Shown: positions 50,069-60,698, counted from the first letter of the stretch. The stretch: 64,000 nucleotides of DNA from Fibrobacter sp. (GCA_024398835.1 JAKSIK010000003.1:1-64000), one strand, 5' to 3'. Program-made: numbers and translations. The notes: generated from the sequence alone by a model not told the origin.

Positions 50069-51925
50069 ATGAAAAAGGAAATATTACTTTTTACTCTGCT
50101 TTTCTTGAGTATTTGTTCTCTTGCTGGTGCCGCAAGCATGGTGAATCAGAATCTAGATTACTCAGATAAACTACTTGATTTGAAAAAGAATCCAGCTCGA
50201 GGACCTGCGCCACACAAGGGATTCTACCTATATCCAGGGAAGGAATTAGACCTGAAAACCAATGGCACGGTCTATAACGACTTTATGCGTTTCCTTGTAG
50301 ATTTGGGAGGCTTCTCCGACAATGCCTATGATAGCCGAGGAAAGTCTGACTCATTAGATGATGTATCTCTAAACAATATTCGCGCGGCGTTGGATTCTGT
50401 GCGTCGTCGTGGTGGAGCTTGTACTATTCGTGCATCTTATGACATTGATTGCATAGGACATCAAGATCCCGATTACGAGACCATTCTTAGTCATACTAAG
50501 CAACTTGCCAAACTTTATAGTGATTATGAAGATGTAATCCACTATGTAGAATTTGGAATGTTTGGAACCTGTGGTGAACAAAATAATGCAAATCTGAGTT
50601 TTGAACAAATGGCCAATTTGCTCCAGGCTTTCTTAGAAAATTCAAGTTCAGGGATTCGAGTGGGTATGCGCAGTCCCATAGCGATTGCCAAATGGTTGGG
50701 ACTGATGGATTCTACAGACAAATACCAATATGGTTCATATCCCGATTTTGATATTAATTCTCCACGGTTCCAAGATACAGCACAGGCACGTGCCCAATAT
50801 ATGAGCCGTGTTGGCCTCTATAACGATGGATATCTGGGAAGTGACGGTGATCTTGGTACTTTTGGTGCAGGAAGTGCATACGATCCGCTGTCAAGAGAGA
50901 AAGTGGTATCGTGGCTAGAAAAATACGGAGTCTCAGTCCCTTATGGTGGTGACTTTGTTTTCAATCACAATGAAAGTCCTCGTCCGCCACTAAATACCGC
51001 AGAATTTATGTCCTATGAAGGATTCCGGACGCATACCTCCTATGTAGGTGCTAGCATGGAAGGTGAGAAGTACAATAATATGGATACGGAATTGTTTAAG
51101 GGGCCTGACCCAGAATATGGTATGATTGCAACTGGCAAAAAGTACATTACTGACCATTTGGGTTACCGCTTTGTGGTGCGCGATTCCAAAATCATAGATT
51201 CCGTTGGTATTGGCGGAAAATTGAAGATGGATGTTAAGCTCCAGAATGTGGGCTTTGGCAATAACTTAATGGTGAAGAAATCATCCCTCGTTCTAAAGCA
51301 TGTGTCTGGGGAGGATACTGCTGTTGTTGAACTTCCCTTGAATATAGATCCTACCAAAATTTATTCCAAGAAATTGAAAATGAAAACGGACAACCCTATT
51401 CCGCTTTGGAATGGGCACAATTTTAGTGATTTGATGGAAGATGTCCCGGAGTTTGATGGCGTTAATTTGTTAAAAGCATCTGTTACTCTACCTGACGATT
51501 TGCCTCAAGGAGAATGGTCTGTCTATTTGCGTTTCTCTCATTACGCAGATTACAAAACAGATAAAAATTTCCATGTCATTCAATTTGCCAATGATTCTAG
51601 CTACTACGATAGTGTGACGGGCTCCAATTATATTGGAAAGTTTATTTTATCGGATAAGGTTGTTGATCCAGAAGAACCAGAAGAACCCGGAGAAGACTAT
51701 ATCAAGGGATTCGTCCATGATATAAACCTTCGCTTAACAGTTTCTAATCGAAGTATTCAAATTATGGGTTTAAATCCCAATACATCTGTAGCCTTGATGG
51801 ATATGCAGGGAAGAACATTGCAGCGTATGCAATCGCTCAAAACAAGCTGCGAAATAAATGTTTCTCGTCCTGGTAAATATTTTGTTCGCGTAGGGAATGA
51901 TGTGCGGCTTGTAACGATAAGGTAG
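50069..51925 (+). CDS. Secreted DUF4874/DUF4832-type protein with T9SS-like C-terminal domain
   Basis: A 618-residue protein. The start at 50069 gives a clean Sec signal (MKKEILLFTLLFLSICSLAGA); an ATG at 50057 is also in frame. The N-terminal module (NPARGPAPHKGFYLYPG ... ASYDIDCIGHQDPDYETILSH ... VEFGMFGTCGEQNN) resembles DUF4874, a TIM-barrel-like glycoside-hydrolase-related domain, followed by a DUF4832-like beta part. After a Pro/Glu linker comes a tail with MDMQGRTLQRM and SRPGKYFVRVG, the same sorting-domain type as at the end of the protein at 1-1124. Probably a surface or secreted carbohydrate-active protein. Confidence 0.85.
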   Translation: MKKEILLFTLLFLSICSLAGAASMVNQNLDYSDKLLDLKKNPARGPAPHKGFYLYPGKELDLKTNGTVYNDFMRFLVDLGGFSDNAYDSRGKSDSLDDVSLNNIRAALDSVRRRGGACTIRASYDIDCIGHQDPDYETILSHTKQLAKLYSDYEDVIHYVEFGMFGTCGEQNNANLSFEQMANLLQAFLENSSSGIRVGMRSPIAIAKWLGLMDSTDKYQYGSYPDFDINSPRFQDTAQARAQYMSRVGLYNDGYLGSDGDLGTFGAGSAYDPLSREKVVSWLEKYGVSVPYGGDFVFNHNESPRPPLNTAEFMSYEGFRTHTSYVGASMEGEKYNNMDTELFKGPDPEYGMIATGKKYITDHLGYRFVVRDSKIIDSVGIGGKLKMDVKLQNVGFGNNLMVKKSSLVLKHVSGEDTAVVELPLNIDPTKIYSKKLKMKTDNPIPLWNGHNFSDLMEDVPEFDGVNLLKASVTLPDDLPQGEWSVYLRFSHYADYKTDKNFHVIQFANDSSYYDSVTGSNYIGKFILSDKVVDPEEPEEPGEDYIKGFVHDINLRLTVSNRSIQIMGLNPNTSVALMDMQGRTLQRMQSLKTSCEINVSRPGKYFVRVGNDVRLVTIR

Positions 51926-51940
51926 GATTTGTTGTAAAAA

Positions 51941-51969
51941 AAATCCGTCGATATTTCTTCGACGGATTT
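51941..51969. terminator. Bidirectional intrinsic terminator
   Basis: AAATCCGTCGA (51941-51951) and TCGACGGATTT (51959-51969) form a perfect 11-base stem flanked by an A-run on the left and TTAAT on the right. It separates the convergent genes ending at 51925 and 51992. Confidence 0.88.
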
Positions 51970-51991
51970 AATCTGTGATAAAAAAGTTTAA

Positions 51992-52495
51992 TTACTCAAC
52001 GCGAGTAAATATTTCAGCAAAATTTCCGCCTCCGGCAGAAGTTGCCTCCTCGCTCTGGAAAATGACTTTTTTAAGGTTCAAGGTGGCCTTGTCTCCAGCG
52101 GCATCAGACTCAACTTCCACGTCAGGAGAAACCTTCTGTGCGGAAGTATACAGGGCGCATTCCCCAAAGAAGGTCTTAAACGTGAGGGCCTGATCCACTA
52201 GTTCCCATTTCCCGGAAATGGTAGATCCTGCACAGGCAGAATTGCTTGTTTGAGAGGATAAAACATATGAGTATGTGCCATCATCATTAAAAGTCAGAGA
52301 GCCGTCCTTGAACGGAGTGACAAGAGTTGCCCCATCAACGGAACTGATGCTTGCCAAGGTCCATGTTCCCTCAAGACAATCTTCTGTCAGAGTTTCGCAC
52401 TTGTCGGCGAGAGATGCGGAGCTTTCATCGTCACTGCAAGCAGTGAGGGCGAACATGCTAGAAACAGCCAAAGCTGCCATAAATTGAATTTTCAT
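51992..52495 (-). CDS. Small lipocalin-like lipoprotein
   Basis: A 167-residue lipoprotein with lipobox LTAC (Cys20). The mature part opens with LEGTWTLASISSVDG and continues with LTFNDDGTYSYVL and ISGKWELVDQALTF, the strand pattern of lipocalin-like/META-type small barrels. The role is unknown. AGAGGA precedes the ATG. Confidence 0.8.
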   Translation of the reverse strand: MKIQFMAALAVSSMFALTACSDDESSASLADKCETLTEDCLEGTWTLASISSVDGATLVTPFKDGSLTFNDDGTYSYVLSSQTSNSACAGSTISGKWELVDQALTFKTFFGECALYTSAQKVSPDVEVESDAAGDKATLNLKKVIFQSEEATSAGGGNFAEIFTRVE

Positions 52496-52603
52496 AAGAT
52501 TCCTCTTTGTTGTGTTTTTCCGTAATATAATTAAATGATTGTGGAGGAGGCGTTTTTTTAGGAGTTTTTTACAAAATTTGCCAAATTTGGCTAAAAATCG
52601 CGT

Positions 52604-54019
<1,416 letters not shown>

Positions 54020-54071
54020 CTTTTACCAATTTTGTGGCAAGTATAGAAATTTACGCCAATTCCTGCACAGC

Positions 54072-54941
54072 CTAATACAGTTCCTTCAAAAAATTTTCTT
54101 TCAGTTTGGTAAGGACCGTTGCCTTGTCCCGTTTAGCGCCAAGTTCTTTTCGATTTTTGAGGATTGGCATAATGGTGCTGGGCCTCCTGAGAATCAAGGG
54201 CAGGACTTTGCCAAACCCGAGACTTTTATAGAGGACAGGAATCAAATTTTTGTCAAAATTATTACTCGATAAGCCATTTACATCGAGTTTGTCAGCGTCG
54301 CGGCGGTTGTTGCTCGCGAATATGGTGTTCTCATTTGCCACCAGATACGGCACGTAGAACATTTTTCCGCCCGCATGGAGCATCCGGAGGCTGTAATCCA
54401 ACAGCTGGCTTTCAATGGGGAGGCTTTCGTCAAAGGCTCCGGTCCGCTGCACAATCCTGCGGGAAAAAGCGGCAAGCCTCGGGCTTGGGCCTGCAGCATA
54501 GCGGATTTTGCTGTCCTCAGGAATCGGCCTCACGCCCTGCTTTTTGTCCAGAATGAACCCGCTTTCCCACTGGACATTTGCCTCTCCTCTAGCCAACCCA
54601 TTTTCTTGGGCAGGTTCCGCAGCGGTCTCTGTTGCTTCCGCGCGGGTTTTCTCACACCGAATCCTTGGGGCAAAGGCGTCCACCATGGGGAAGGCGGAAA
54701 TCGTCTCGGCCAGGTTGTTCAGAAAATCTCGAGTGATGTCGATGCTGCTATCTGCAAAAACAATCCATTCCGCATCGCTTTCGTTGAGCCGCTTGTTGAA
54801 GGAATCCGTAAAGAACCAGCCGAGGGCCGGGTCCGTGAATGGTGGCTCAGGGGCTGCCGCGCAGTTTAAACCTGAATTTGTCGTGCGGTTTAATTCTGAA
54901 TTTCCCGCGCGATTTAGAACAAATACATCGAACTGCCGCAC
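54072..54941 (-). CDS. Divergent GT2-like glycosyltransferase
   Basis: A 289-residue protein. A central WIVFADSSIDITRDFLNNL segment and FSRRIVQRTGAFDESLPIESQLLDYSLRMLHAGG match the acidic site and C-terminal half of family 2 glycosyltransferases, but the usual N-terminal nucleotide-binding strand is not evident. The N-terminus holds a short internal repeat (AGNSELNRTTNSGLN) built from a 24-base DNA repeat (54870-54917). It starts at the base after the PorQ-like stop, so the two are one operon. Confidence 0.6.
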   Translation of the reverse strand: MRQFDVFVLNRAGNSELNRTTNSGLNCAAAPEPPFTDPALGWFFTDSFNKRLNESDAEWIVFADSSIDITRDFLNNLAETISAFPMVDAFAPRIRCEKTRAEATETAAEPAQENGLARGEANVQWESGFILDKKQGVRPIPEDSKIRYAAGPSPRLAAFSRRIVQRTGAFDESLPIESQLLDYSLRMLHAGGKMFYVPYLVANENTIFASNNRRDADKLDVNGLSSNNFDKNLIPVLYKSLGFGKVLPLILRRPSTIMPILKNRKELGAKRDKATVLTKLKENFLKELY

Positions 54942-55955
54942 TTAGAAGCCTACCCGGAGGCCAATGCGGTGCTCCATACCCATTCCCTGCGCTAGGTAGG
55001 AGAAGGCATAATCGAGGGAAAAGAGGTTCGAGTTGTAGCCAAGGCCAGCGCTGAGCATTCTCGCTTCATTTGTTTCATCGGGGCGACTTTCAGAACTGGT
55101 GAGTTCCAAGAAATCGCGTTTCAAGTCAAGCCAGGTGCGGGTAAAGCCTGCACGCACAAAGAAGCTGCTGCCGAGGGCGTATTCCAAGCCCAGGTTCAGG
55201 TCTGGTTCCGCGTAACGAGGGAAGTCGTTCTCCATAAAGAGGGTCATGCGGCGCAGCACCTTAGGCCGTAAAAATCCGCCGATGGCGAATGTCTGGCCGA
55301 AGGGGTAGAACTCGTCTTCGCCATCGTCTACATAGTCCTGCAACAGGCAACCGAAGTCGCGGGCCATAAATGAAAATCCGAAAAGATGACTGCTTGCCTG
55401 CCAGGAAATGCCCCAGTCAAAGGCGGCACCATAAGCCATGCGGTCGCCTTCCTCTTCTGCCAGTTTGTCGCTTGCGAACTTGAGGCTGAAACCGAAATCG
55501 AAATGCTTCATGGGGAAGGCTGCGGTGGCGGTGACGAGCTGGCTGAATGGCTCGTAGGTTTTGCCTGTCTTGTCGCCGTAGATGTCGTAGCCGTCAATGG
55601 AGCCGTAATCCAGCCAGTTGTAGGAGACCTGGTAGATAATGTTCCTGAATTGGCTGGTGTAGAAGATGGAACCCTGGTTCTCGGCCATGTCTCCGGTTTG
55701 CCAGTGCATGCTGACGACGCGTTCCTTACCATCGGGCAGACGGATTGCTGCCGGGTTCAGTTGGCTAATGGTAGGGTCTGCGGAGGGAAGTGCAGAAGCG
55801 GATTTTTCAAGGGCCGCATTTCTTGGACTATCAAATGTGTTCATGAAAGAGAAGACTTCCTGCCCAGCATCGCCCTGCTCAAAATAGGCGTTGGCGGTAG
55901 AAATTGCCACAGCGCACAAAACAAGGGAACAATGGATTTGTCTCTTCAAGAACAT
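54942..55955 (-). CDS. PorQ/PorV-like type IX secretion outer-membrane protein
   Basis: A 337-residue protein with a Sec signal (MFLKRQIHCSLVLCAVAISTANA) and a predicted 14-strand-type outer-membrane barrel. The opening GQEVFSFMNTFDSPRNAALEKSA ... LNPAAI and the internal YGSIDGYDIYGDKTGKTYEPF match PorQ family proteins, and the C-terminal FSLDYAFSYLAQGMGMEHRIGL is typical of the PorV/PorQ (UPF0164) barrel. PorQ interacts with PorZ in attachment of T9SS cargo to lipopolysaccharide in Porphyromonas. Three cargo-like sorting domains in this window fit a T9SS. No Shine-Dalgarno; TAAATTTG lies four bases before the ATG. Confidence 0.8.
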   Translation of the reverse strand: MFLKRQIHCSLVLCAVAISTANAYFEQGDAGQEVFSFMNTFDSPRNAALEKSASALPSADPTISQLNPAAIRLPDGKERVVSMHWQTGDMAENQGSIFYTSQFRNIIYQVSYNWLDYGSIDGYDIYGDKTGKTYEPFSQLVTATAAFPMKHFDFGFSLKFASDKLAEEEGDRMAYGAAFDWGISWQASSHLFGFSFMARDFGCLLQDYVDDGEDEFYPFGQTFAIGGFLRPKVLRRMTLFMENDFPRYAEPDLNLGLEYALGSSFFVRAGFTRTWLDLKRDFLELTSSESRPDETNEARMLSAGLGYNSNLFSLDYAFSYLAQGMGMEHRIGLRVGF

Positions 55956-55959
55956 GCCT

Positions 55960-55967
55960 CAAATTTA
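55960..55967 (-). promoter_or_regulatory. -7 box of the PorQ-like gene
   Basis: Minus-strand TAAATTTG, an exact TAnnTTTG match, ends four bases before the ATG at 55955. Leaderless start predicted. Confidence 0.5.
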
Positions 55968-56019
55968 CAATTTCTGCGGTAAAAAGCCCAAATCCCTTTA
56001 CAAATTAGGGGAACTTTCA

Positions 56020-56027
56020 TATATTTG
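56020..56027 (+). promoter_or_regulatory. -7 box of tRNA-Lys
   Basis: TATATTTG (exact TAnnTTTG) ends eight bases before the tRNA 5' end, with a T-rich TTTACA word about 18 bases upstream. As tRNA 5' ends are known precisely, this is the best support in the window that the Bacteroidetes-type box is used by this organism. Confidence 0.6.
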
Positions 56028-56035
56028 GCGTGCTC

Positions 56036-56108
56036 GGGCTACTAGCTCAGTTGGTAGAGCAACGCCCTTTTAAGGCGTGGGTCGAAGGTTCGAGCCCTTC
56101 GTAGCTCA
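56036..56108 (+). tRNA. tRNA-Lys (anticodon TTT)
   Basis: A 73-base cloverleaf: acceptor stem GGGCTAC/GTAGCTC (one G-T pair), D-stem GCTC/GAGC with AGTTGGTA loop, anticodon stem ACGCC/GGCGT with loop CTTTTAA (TTT at 56069-56071), T-stem GAAGG/CCTTC with TTCGAGC loop, and discriminator A. CCA is not encoded. A terminator follows within a few bases, so it is a single-gene transcript. Confidence 0.97.
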
Positions 56109-56111
56109 GTG

Positions 56112-56145
56112 AAAAACCGGTTCCGATTCGTCGGGATCGGTTTTT
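56112..56145 (+). terminator. Intrinsic terminator of tRNA-Lys
   Basis: A 15-base stem, AAAAACCGGTTCCGA against TCGGGATCGGTTTTT with G-T pairs, around a TTCG tetraloop, followed by CCTTTTTG. Confidence 0.9.
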
Positions 56146-56153
56146 CCTTTTTG

Positions 56154-56161
56154 TATCTTTG
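56154..56161 (+). promoter_or_regulatory. Candidate -7 box of mfd
   Basis: TATCTTTG (exact TAnnTTTG) ends five bases before the ATG at 56167 and directly follows the tRNA terminator. No Shine-Dalgarno is present. Confidence 0.5.
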
Positions 56162-56166
56162 TGCCC

Positions 56167-59100
56167 ATGGAATCCTTCCAAGAATTTCTACAAGATCGCG
56201 AGGCTCCCTCCATATCCCTTTTTGCGGATGCGGGGAAGGAGGCTATTCACGTTAATGGAGCCACTATTCCTGTGGCCTCCATGATGGTTGCACGCCGATT
56301 CTTCACGGCTCCCGGCAATATTCTTGTAATAGCAAAGGATTTCAAAAGTGCCGAAATCTGGATGGAAAATCTCCGAAGTCTGATAGGGGAGGATTTTGTC
56401 CGCTTTTTCCCATCCATCGGGCTGAAGCCTTATGAACACAAGATGCCCTTTGAAGGGGTGCTGGAAGAGCGCCTGCGGTTCTTCCGTGATGCTGGCAATA
56501 AGGACAAGCCCATTATCGCAATCTGCCCGTTGGATGCGCTCCTGATGAAACTTCCAGCTCCTGGTGGGTTGGAAAAAGAGGTTCGGACACTGAAGGTAGG
56601 GGATGTTTTTGAGCCTGCCACACTCCGTCCCTGGTTTCTGGACCATGGTTTTACGGAACAGCCTGTTGTAAATGGTGTTGGGGAATTCTCCATCCGCGGT
56701 TGCATTGTGGACGTGAACTGTTTTTTGTACCCGCACCCCATCCGTATTGAATTTTTTGGCGATGAGATTGAATCCATCCGCAGTTTTGACATTTTTACCC
56801 AGCGCTCTGTGGAGGAGATGAAGCGAATCACCCTGTACCCCATGGGTGAATTTACGGTGCCTGAATTGGAAGCCTCCAAGTATAATGGAGATTTGGGTGC
56901 CCTCTGGTGGAAACGCGGTAATTACCAACCCCTTTCTTCCAGCCTTTTGGATTATCTGCCAGGATGCAACCTTGTTTTCGAAGGTCTTTCTCATCTTTCG
57001 GAAACAGCTTCCAAGTTCTCTCAGGCTTATGAGGATGTGTACGAGGAGGTTCGGACGGCTAATCCGGATTTCCCGACTCCGGAAAAATTGTGGTGGAAGT
57101 TTGGAGAACTTTCGGCATTATTCCCAGGCAAAGCTTCCTTGGATTTGACGGCTGTGGAAATGGAAGCGGTGAACTGGCATAAGCTGAACGTTCGCCCTCA
57201 GGATTTCTCCAGCGCAGGTACGGATGCAGTTGCAAAACAGATTGAGGATTTCTCCGCAGCAGGCGGTTCCGTCTACGTGGTGGCACCTACGTCGGGCGCT
57301 CTTGCACGCCTCAAACATCTCTTTACAGACTTGCCTGTTGAAGATTATTTTGTTGGGGATTTGTCCGAAGGCTTTTGGCTGGAAGACGACAAGGTTGCTT
57401 TCCTCACAGAGACCCGAATTTTCAATCGCCATGCCACCAAGGCCCGCAAACGCCAGATTTCTGGTTCCGTAGCAAACGCATTGATGGTGGAATCCCTCAA
57501 CCGCGGGGATTATGTAGCTCACGAAGATCACGGGGTTGGCCGTTATCTTGGGCTTGTTCGTGTGGAAGTGAACGGTGGCATGGTGGACTGCGCCCTTCTG
57601 GAATACGATGGCGGCGACCGTCTCAAATTCCCCGTCTCGGACCTCCAGAAAATCGAGCGTCTGGAACAATCGGAAGAAAATCCTCTCAAGTTGGACCGCT
57701 TAGGGAGCAAGACTTGGGAGAATATCAAGAAGCGTGTCAAGCAGAAGGTCGTCCAGATTGCTCGGGATTTGGTGGAGCTTTACGCCAAGCGTGAACTTAT
57801 CGAGGGCTTTGGCTTCCCGCCCGATGGCAAAATGCAGCGGGAATTTGAGGATGCGTTCGAGTACGAACCCACGCCCGATCAGGTGAAGGCAACGGAAGAC
57901 ATCAAGCGGGATATGGAAAGTCGCAAGCCCATGGACCGCCTCATTTGTGGCGATGTGGGTTTTGGAAAAACAGAAGTCGCCATGCGGGCTGCCTTCAAGT
58001 GCATTGTGGCTAAAAAGCAGGTGGCCATTCTCGTGCCAACCACAATTCTCGCGGCTCAGCATTACGAGAATTTCAAGGATCGCTTTGCGGCATTTCCGGT
58101 GAATATCGCCCTAGTGAACCGCTACAAGAGCGCCAAGGAAAAGAAGGAAATCTTCAAGCAGATTTCAGAAGGCAAGATTGACATTGTAGTTGGCACCCAC
58201 GCCCTTCTCAGCGAAAAAAATCAATTCAAGGATTTGGGGCTCCTCATCATCGATGAAGAGCAGAAGTTTGGCGTAAAACAGAAGGAAAAGCTTCGGGAAT
58301 TTCGCATGCAGGTGGATACCATCAGCATGAGTGCAACGCCGATTCCCAGGTCGCTGCACCTCAGCATGACGGGCGTTCGAGACATTTCCCTCATTAATAC
58401 GCCACCCATGAACCGCCTCCCGGTGGAGACAAAGCTCCTGAAACGCGATGATTTGGTTTTGGCCGAGGCCGTCAAAGATGAACTTGCTCGGGGTGGTCAG
58501 GTGTTTATCGTCAACGATCGGGTCCAGACCATTTATAAGCTGGCGGAAGATGTGGAATCCTGGGTGCCGGAGGCACGTGTTGCGGTAGCGCATGGCCAGA
58601 TGAATGACCGTGATTTGGAGCGGGTCATGGAAAGCTTCCTCTCCCGGGAATTTGATGTTCTGGTCAGCACTAGCATTATCGAGTCTGGCTTGGACGTCCC
58701 TAACGCCAACACCATCATCATCATGAATTCCCATCACTTCGGCATAAGCCAGCTTTATCAGATGCGAGGCCGCGTGGGCCGTAGTGATGTGCTGGCGAAA
58801 GCCTTCCTTGTGATTCCTGCTAAAAGTGAAATTTCTCCGGAATCCATGCGCCGCCTTAAGGCACTGGAGCAGTTTACAGATTTGGGTAGCGGCTACCAGT
58901 TGGCCATGCGGGATTTGGAAATTCGCGGTGCAGGGAACCTTCTCGGCCAGGAACAACACGGCTTTATTGCCGAGGTTGGTTTTGAAACTTACGTCCGCCT
59001 CGTGAAGGAAGCGGTGGAGATGCTTCGGGGTGGTGCGAGCGAGAAGCCCGTACAACCTCGGGTGGAAATCGGCGTGGACGCCTACCTTCCCGAAGATTAC

Positions 59101-59559
59101 ATCCAGGATGGTCTTACGCGTATCAGCCTCTATCAACGCATCGCCCGCATTGCTTCCACTGCAGAAATTGAAAGCATCGAGCTGGAACTTTCGGACCGTT
59201 TTGGGCCTATTCCCGCAGCCGCAAAAATGCTTCTCGCCGTCACAGAAATTGGACTTCTGGCAGGTCGCCTCCGCATTCAGGGTTTGCAATATAAGAGAGG
59301 GCTTCTGGCGGCTACGTTTGTGGAATTTCCGCCTATCGAAACTCGTGTCCTCGGAGAAATCGTGGGGAAGAGTCCAGTTCCCATGCGCTATCTGGGTACG
59401 TCTCCATTGCAGGCGGTTTTCGAGATAGGCGTGCTACCGCCTGAAAAAGTTGCAGAAAAAGTGCTGGATGTGTTCCGCCATTTTGCGGACATCAAGATTA
59501 CGGCTACCGTTAAAGAACCCGAAAATCCGCTATTCAAAGAAACTACTGTATTGAATTGA
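56167..59559 (+). CDS. mfd: Transcription-repair coupling factor
   Basis: A protein of 1130 residues that removes stalled RNA polymerase and recruits UvrA to damaged template strands. Domains in order: UvrB-like N-terminal module; RNAP-interacting (CarD-like) domain near 446-500 (GDYVAHEDHGVGRYLGLVRV); SF2 translocase with Walker A GDVGFGKTE (~595), DEEQ box (~695), SATPIPRSL and the second RecA lobe with QMRGRVGRS; C-terminal TRCF domain with VDAYLPEDYIQDGL. The ATG at 56167 is chosen over a GTG at 56161. Ends 17 bases inside the convergent tatD gene. Confidence 0.97.
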   Translation: MESFQEFLQDREAPSISLFADAGKEAIHVNGATIPVASMMVARRFFTAPGNILVIAKDFKSAEIWMENLRSLIGEDFVRFFPSIGLKPYEHKMPFEGVLEERLRFFRDAGNKDKPIIAICPLDALLMKLPAPGGLEKEVRTLKVGDVFEPATLRPWFLDHGFTEQPVVNGVGEFSIRGCIVDVNCFLYPHPIRIEFFGDEIESIRSFDIFTQRSVEEMKRITLYPMGEFTVPELEASKYNGDLGALWWKRGNYQPLSSSLLDYLPGCNLVFEGLSHLSETASKFSQAYEDVYEEVRTANPDFPTPEKLWWKFGELSALFPGKASLDLTAVEMEAVNWHKLNVRPQDFSSAGTDAVAKQIEDFSAAGGSVYVVAPTSGALARLKHLFTDLPVEDYFVGDLSEGFWLEDDKVAFLTETRIFNRHATKARKRQISGSVANALMVESLNRGDYVAHEDHGVGRYLGLVRVEVNGGMVDCALLEYDGGDRLKFPVSDLQKIERLEQSEENPLKLDRLGSKTWENIKKRVKQKVVQIARDLVELYAKRELIEGFGFPPDGKMQREFEDAFEYEPTPDQVKATEDIKRDMESRKPMDRLICGDVGFGKTEVAMRAAFKCIVAKKQVAILVPTTILAAQHYENFKDRFAAFPVNIALVNRYKSAKEKKEIFKQISEGKIDIVVGTHALLSEKNQFKDLGLLIIDEEQKFGVKQKEKLREFRMQVDTISMSATPIPRSLHLSMTGVRDISLINTPPMNRLPVETKLLKRDDLVLAEAVKDELARGGQVFIVNDRVQTIYKLAEDVESWVPEARVAVAHGQMNDRDLERVMESFLSREFDVLVSTSIIESGLDVPNANTIIIMNSHHFGISQLYQMRGRVGRSDVLAKAFLVIPAKSEISPESMRRLKALEQFTDLGSGYQLAMRDLEIRGAGNLLGQEQHGFIAEVGFETYVRLVKEAVEMLRGGASEKPVQPRVEIGVDAYLPEDYIQDGLTRISLYQRIARIASTAEIESIELELSDRFGPIPAAAKMLLAVTEIGLLAGRLRIQGLQYKRGLLAATFVEFPPIETRVLGEIVGKSPVPMRYLGTSPLQAVFEIGVLPPEKVAEKVLDVFRHFADIKITATVKEPENPLFKETTVLN

Positions 59560-60271
59560 TTTTTGCCTGATTTTCAAGCAGAATCTGCTCTAAATATTTC
59601 GCCCATTGTTCTGGCGAGGCGCTTTCCAACGCCGGCAGATTCATAAAAGATTCATCCGCATCTGTCTCAATCCGCAGATAATCCTTCGGGATGATTTTGA
59701 TGGCTTCTGCGGTAGCCATTTTCTTGAACGAGTCTGCGTGGAGAGAAAATAATACCCCCATTTCAAGCGCTCTTTTTGCAATCCCGATGTCACCGCCAAA
59801 TCGATGAAATAAGGGGCGAGGATTGGCCGCGCTGCCCGTCCCGAGGTTCGTCAAAATCCGTCCATAGTCCCCAACACAATGAATCTGCAAATCCCGACCC
59901 AATTCTCTGGCCATTTTCGCTTGTTGAATAAAAACAGATTCTTGAATTCCCCCCATCTCATACCCAGGAAAGCGCTTATCGAGCCCAGCTTCGCCTACTT
60001 GCGCTGCCGGATATTTCAGCAGAAAACGTTCTAGGTTGCGCCATTCATTGTCGCCTACCTGAGAGGCAATCATGGGGTGGATTCCAAACGCCAAATTGCA
60101 ACCTTCCGTCAACCCATTCTGCTGGCATTCTTCCCAGATTTGAGCCAATTTCGTCCATTCCCAGGGCTCACAAGCGACTGCCGTCCAGCGAATATTTCGC
60201 GCATGCAAATGCTGCGCCAATGCCACAGGTTCCGGCAATCGGGCCAAATGAATGTGAGAATCGACCAACAT
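59543..60271 (-). CDS. TatD family metal-dependent hydrolase
   Basis: A 242-residue TatD-type DNase of the amidohydrolase fold. Metal ligands are visible: DSHIHL at the N-terminus, VGEAGLDKRF, LQIHCVGDYGR, LFHRFGGD and RIETDADESF. Family members show 3'-5' exonuclease activity on DNA. The start MLVDSHIHL is unambiguous; no Shine-Dalgarno, and TATATTTA ends five bases before the ATG. Confidence 0.9.
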   Translation of the reverse strand: MLVDSHIHLARLPEPVALAQHLHARNIRWTAVACEPWEWTKLAQIWEECQQNGLTEGCNLAFGIHPMIASQVGDNEWRNLERFLLKYPAAQVGEAGLDKRFPGYEMGGIQESVFIQQAKMARELGRDLQIHCVGDYGRILTNLGTGSAANPRPLFHRFGGDIGIAKRALEMGVLFSLHADSFKKMATAEAIKIIPKDYLRIETDADESFMNLPALESASPEQWAKYLEQILLENQAKINSIQ

Positions 60272-60276
60272 GGCCT

Positions 60277-60284
60277 TAAATATA
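60277..60284 (-). promoter_or_regulatory. Candidate -7 box of tatD
   Basis: Minus-strand TATATTTA (one mismatch to TAnnTTTG) ends five bases before the secure tatD ATG. Confidence 0.42.
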
Positions 60285-60420
60285 CAAGGTTTTTTGCTTT
60301 TTTGGCCTTATTTTGGGTCGTTTGTTGTTTTTTCGGGGAAAAAAGCTTAATTTAGGATTATGGCGAAGAAATCGTCGAAATTCGCCAGAAATTTGGTTTT
60401 AATCTCTTAAAGGAGTTCTC

Positions 60421-60618
60421 ATGCGCGATTTGCTGGAAAAGGCATTGAACAAGGGTCTTAGCGTCAATTTTTCTAATGAAAATGGTTTCGCCGTCATCCG
60501 CATCAATAAGGGTGAAGAAGTGGTGGCTAGCTGCAGTCTAGGTGCTGCAAATTTCCGTTCCAGCGTAGAAGAAAGCCTTCAGTCCCTCCTGATGGATTTG
60601 GACCGGAAGGGAATCTAA
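60421..60618 (+). CDS. Small hypothetical protein, 65 aa
   Basis: AAAGGAG lies six bases before the ATG, a strong reason to accept this short frame. The protein is soluble with an alpha-beta-alpha pattern (LLEKALNKGLSVNFSN ... EESLQSLLMDLDRKGI) and no signal peptide. No family is recognised. It is followed by a terminator, so it is probably a single-gene unit. Confidence 0.75.
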   Translation: MRDLLEKALNKGLSVNFSNENGFAVIRINKGEEVVASCSLGAANFRSSVEESLQSLLMDLDRKGI

Positions 60619-60673
60619 CCTCATGGGTTATTGAAAACTATAGCTTGTTTAATGGCGCAAATTATTTACGAAA

Positions 60674-60698
60674 ACCGCCCGTGAGTTTCACGAGCGGT
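60674..60698. terminator. Intrinsic terminator between the small gene and leuD
   Basis: ACCGCCCGTGA (60674-60684) pairs with TCACGAGCGGT (60688-60698) around GTT, with ATTTTG on the plus side and TTTTCG on the minus side. It can serve both convergent genes. Confidence 0.8.
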
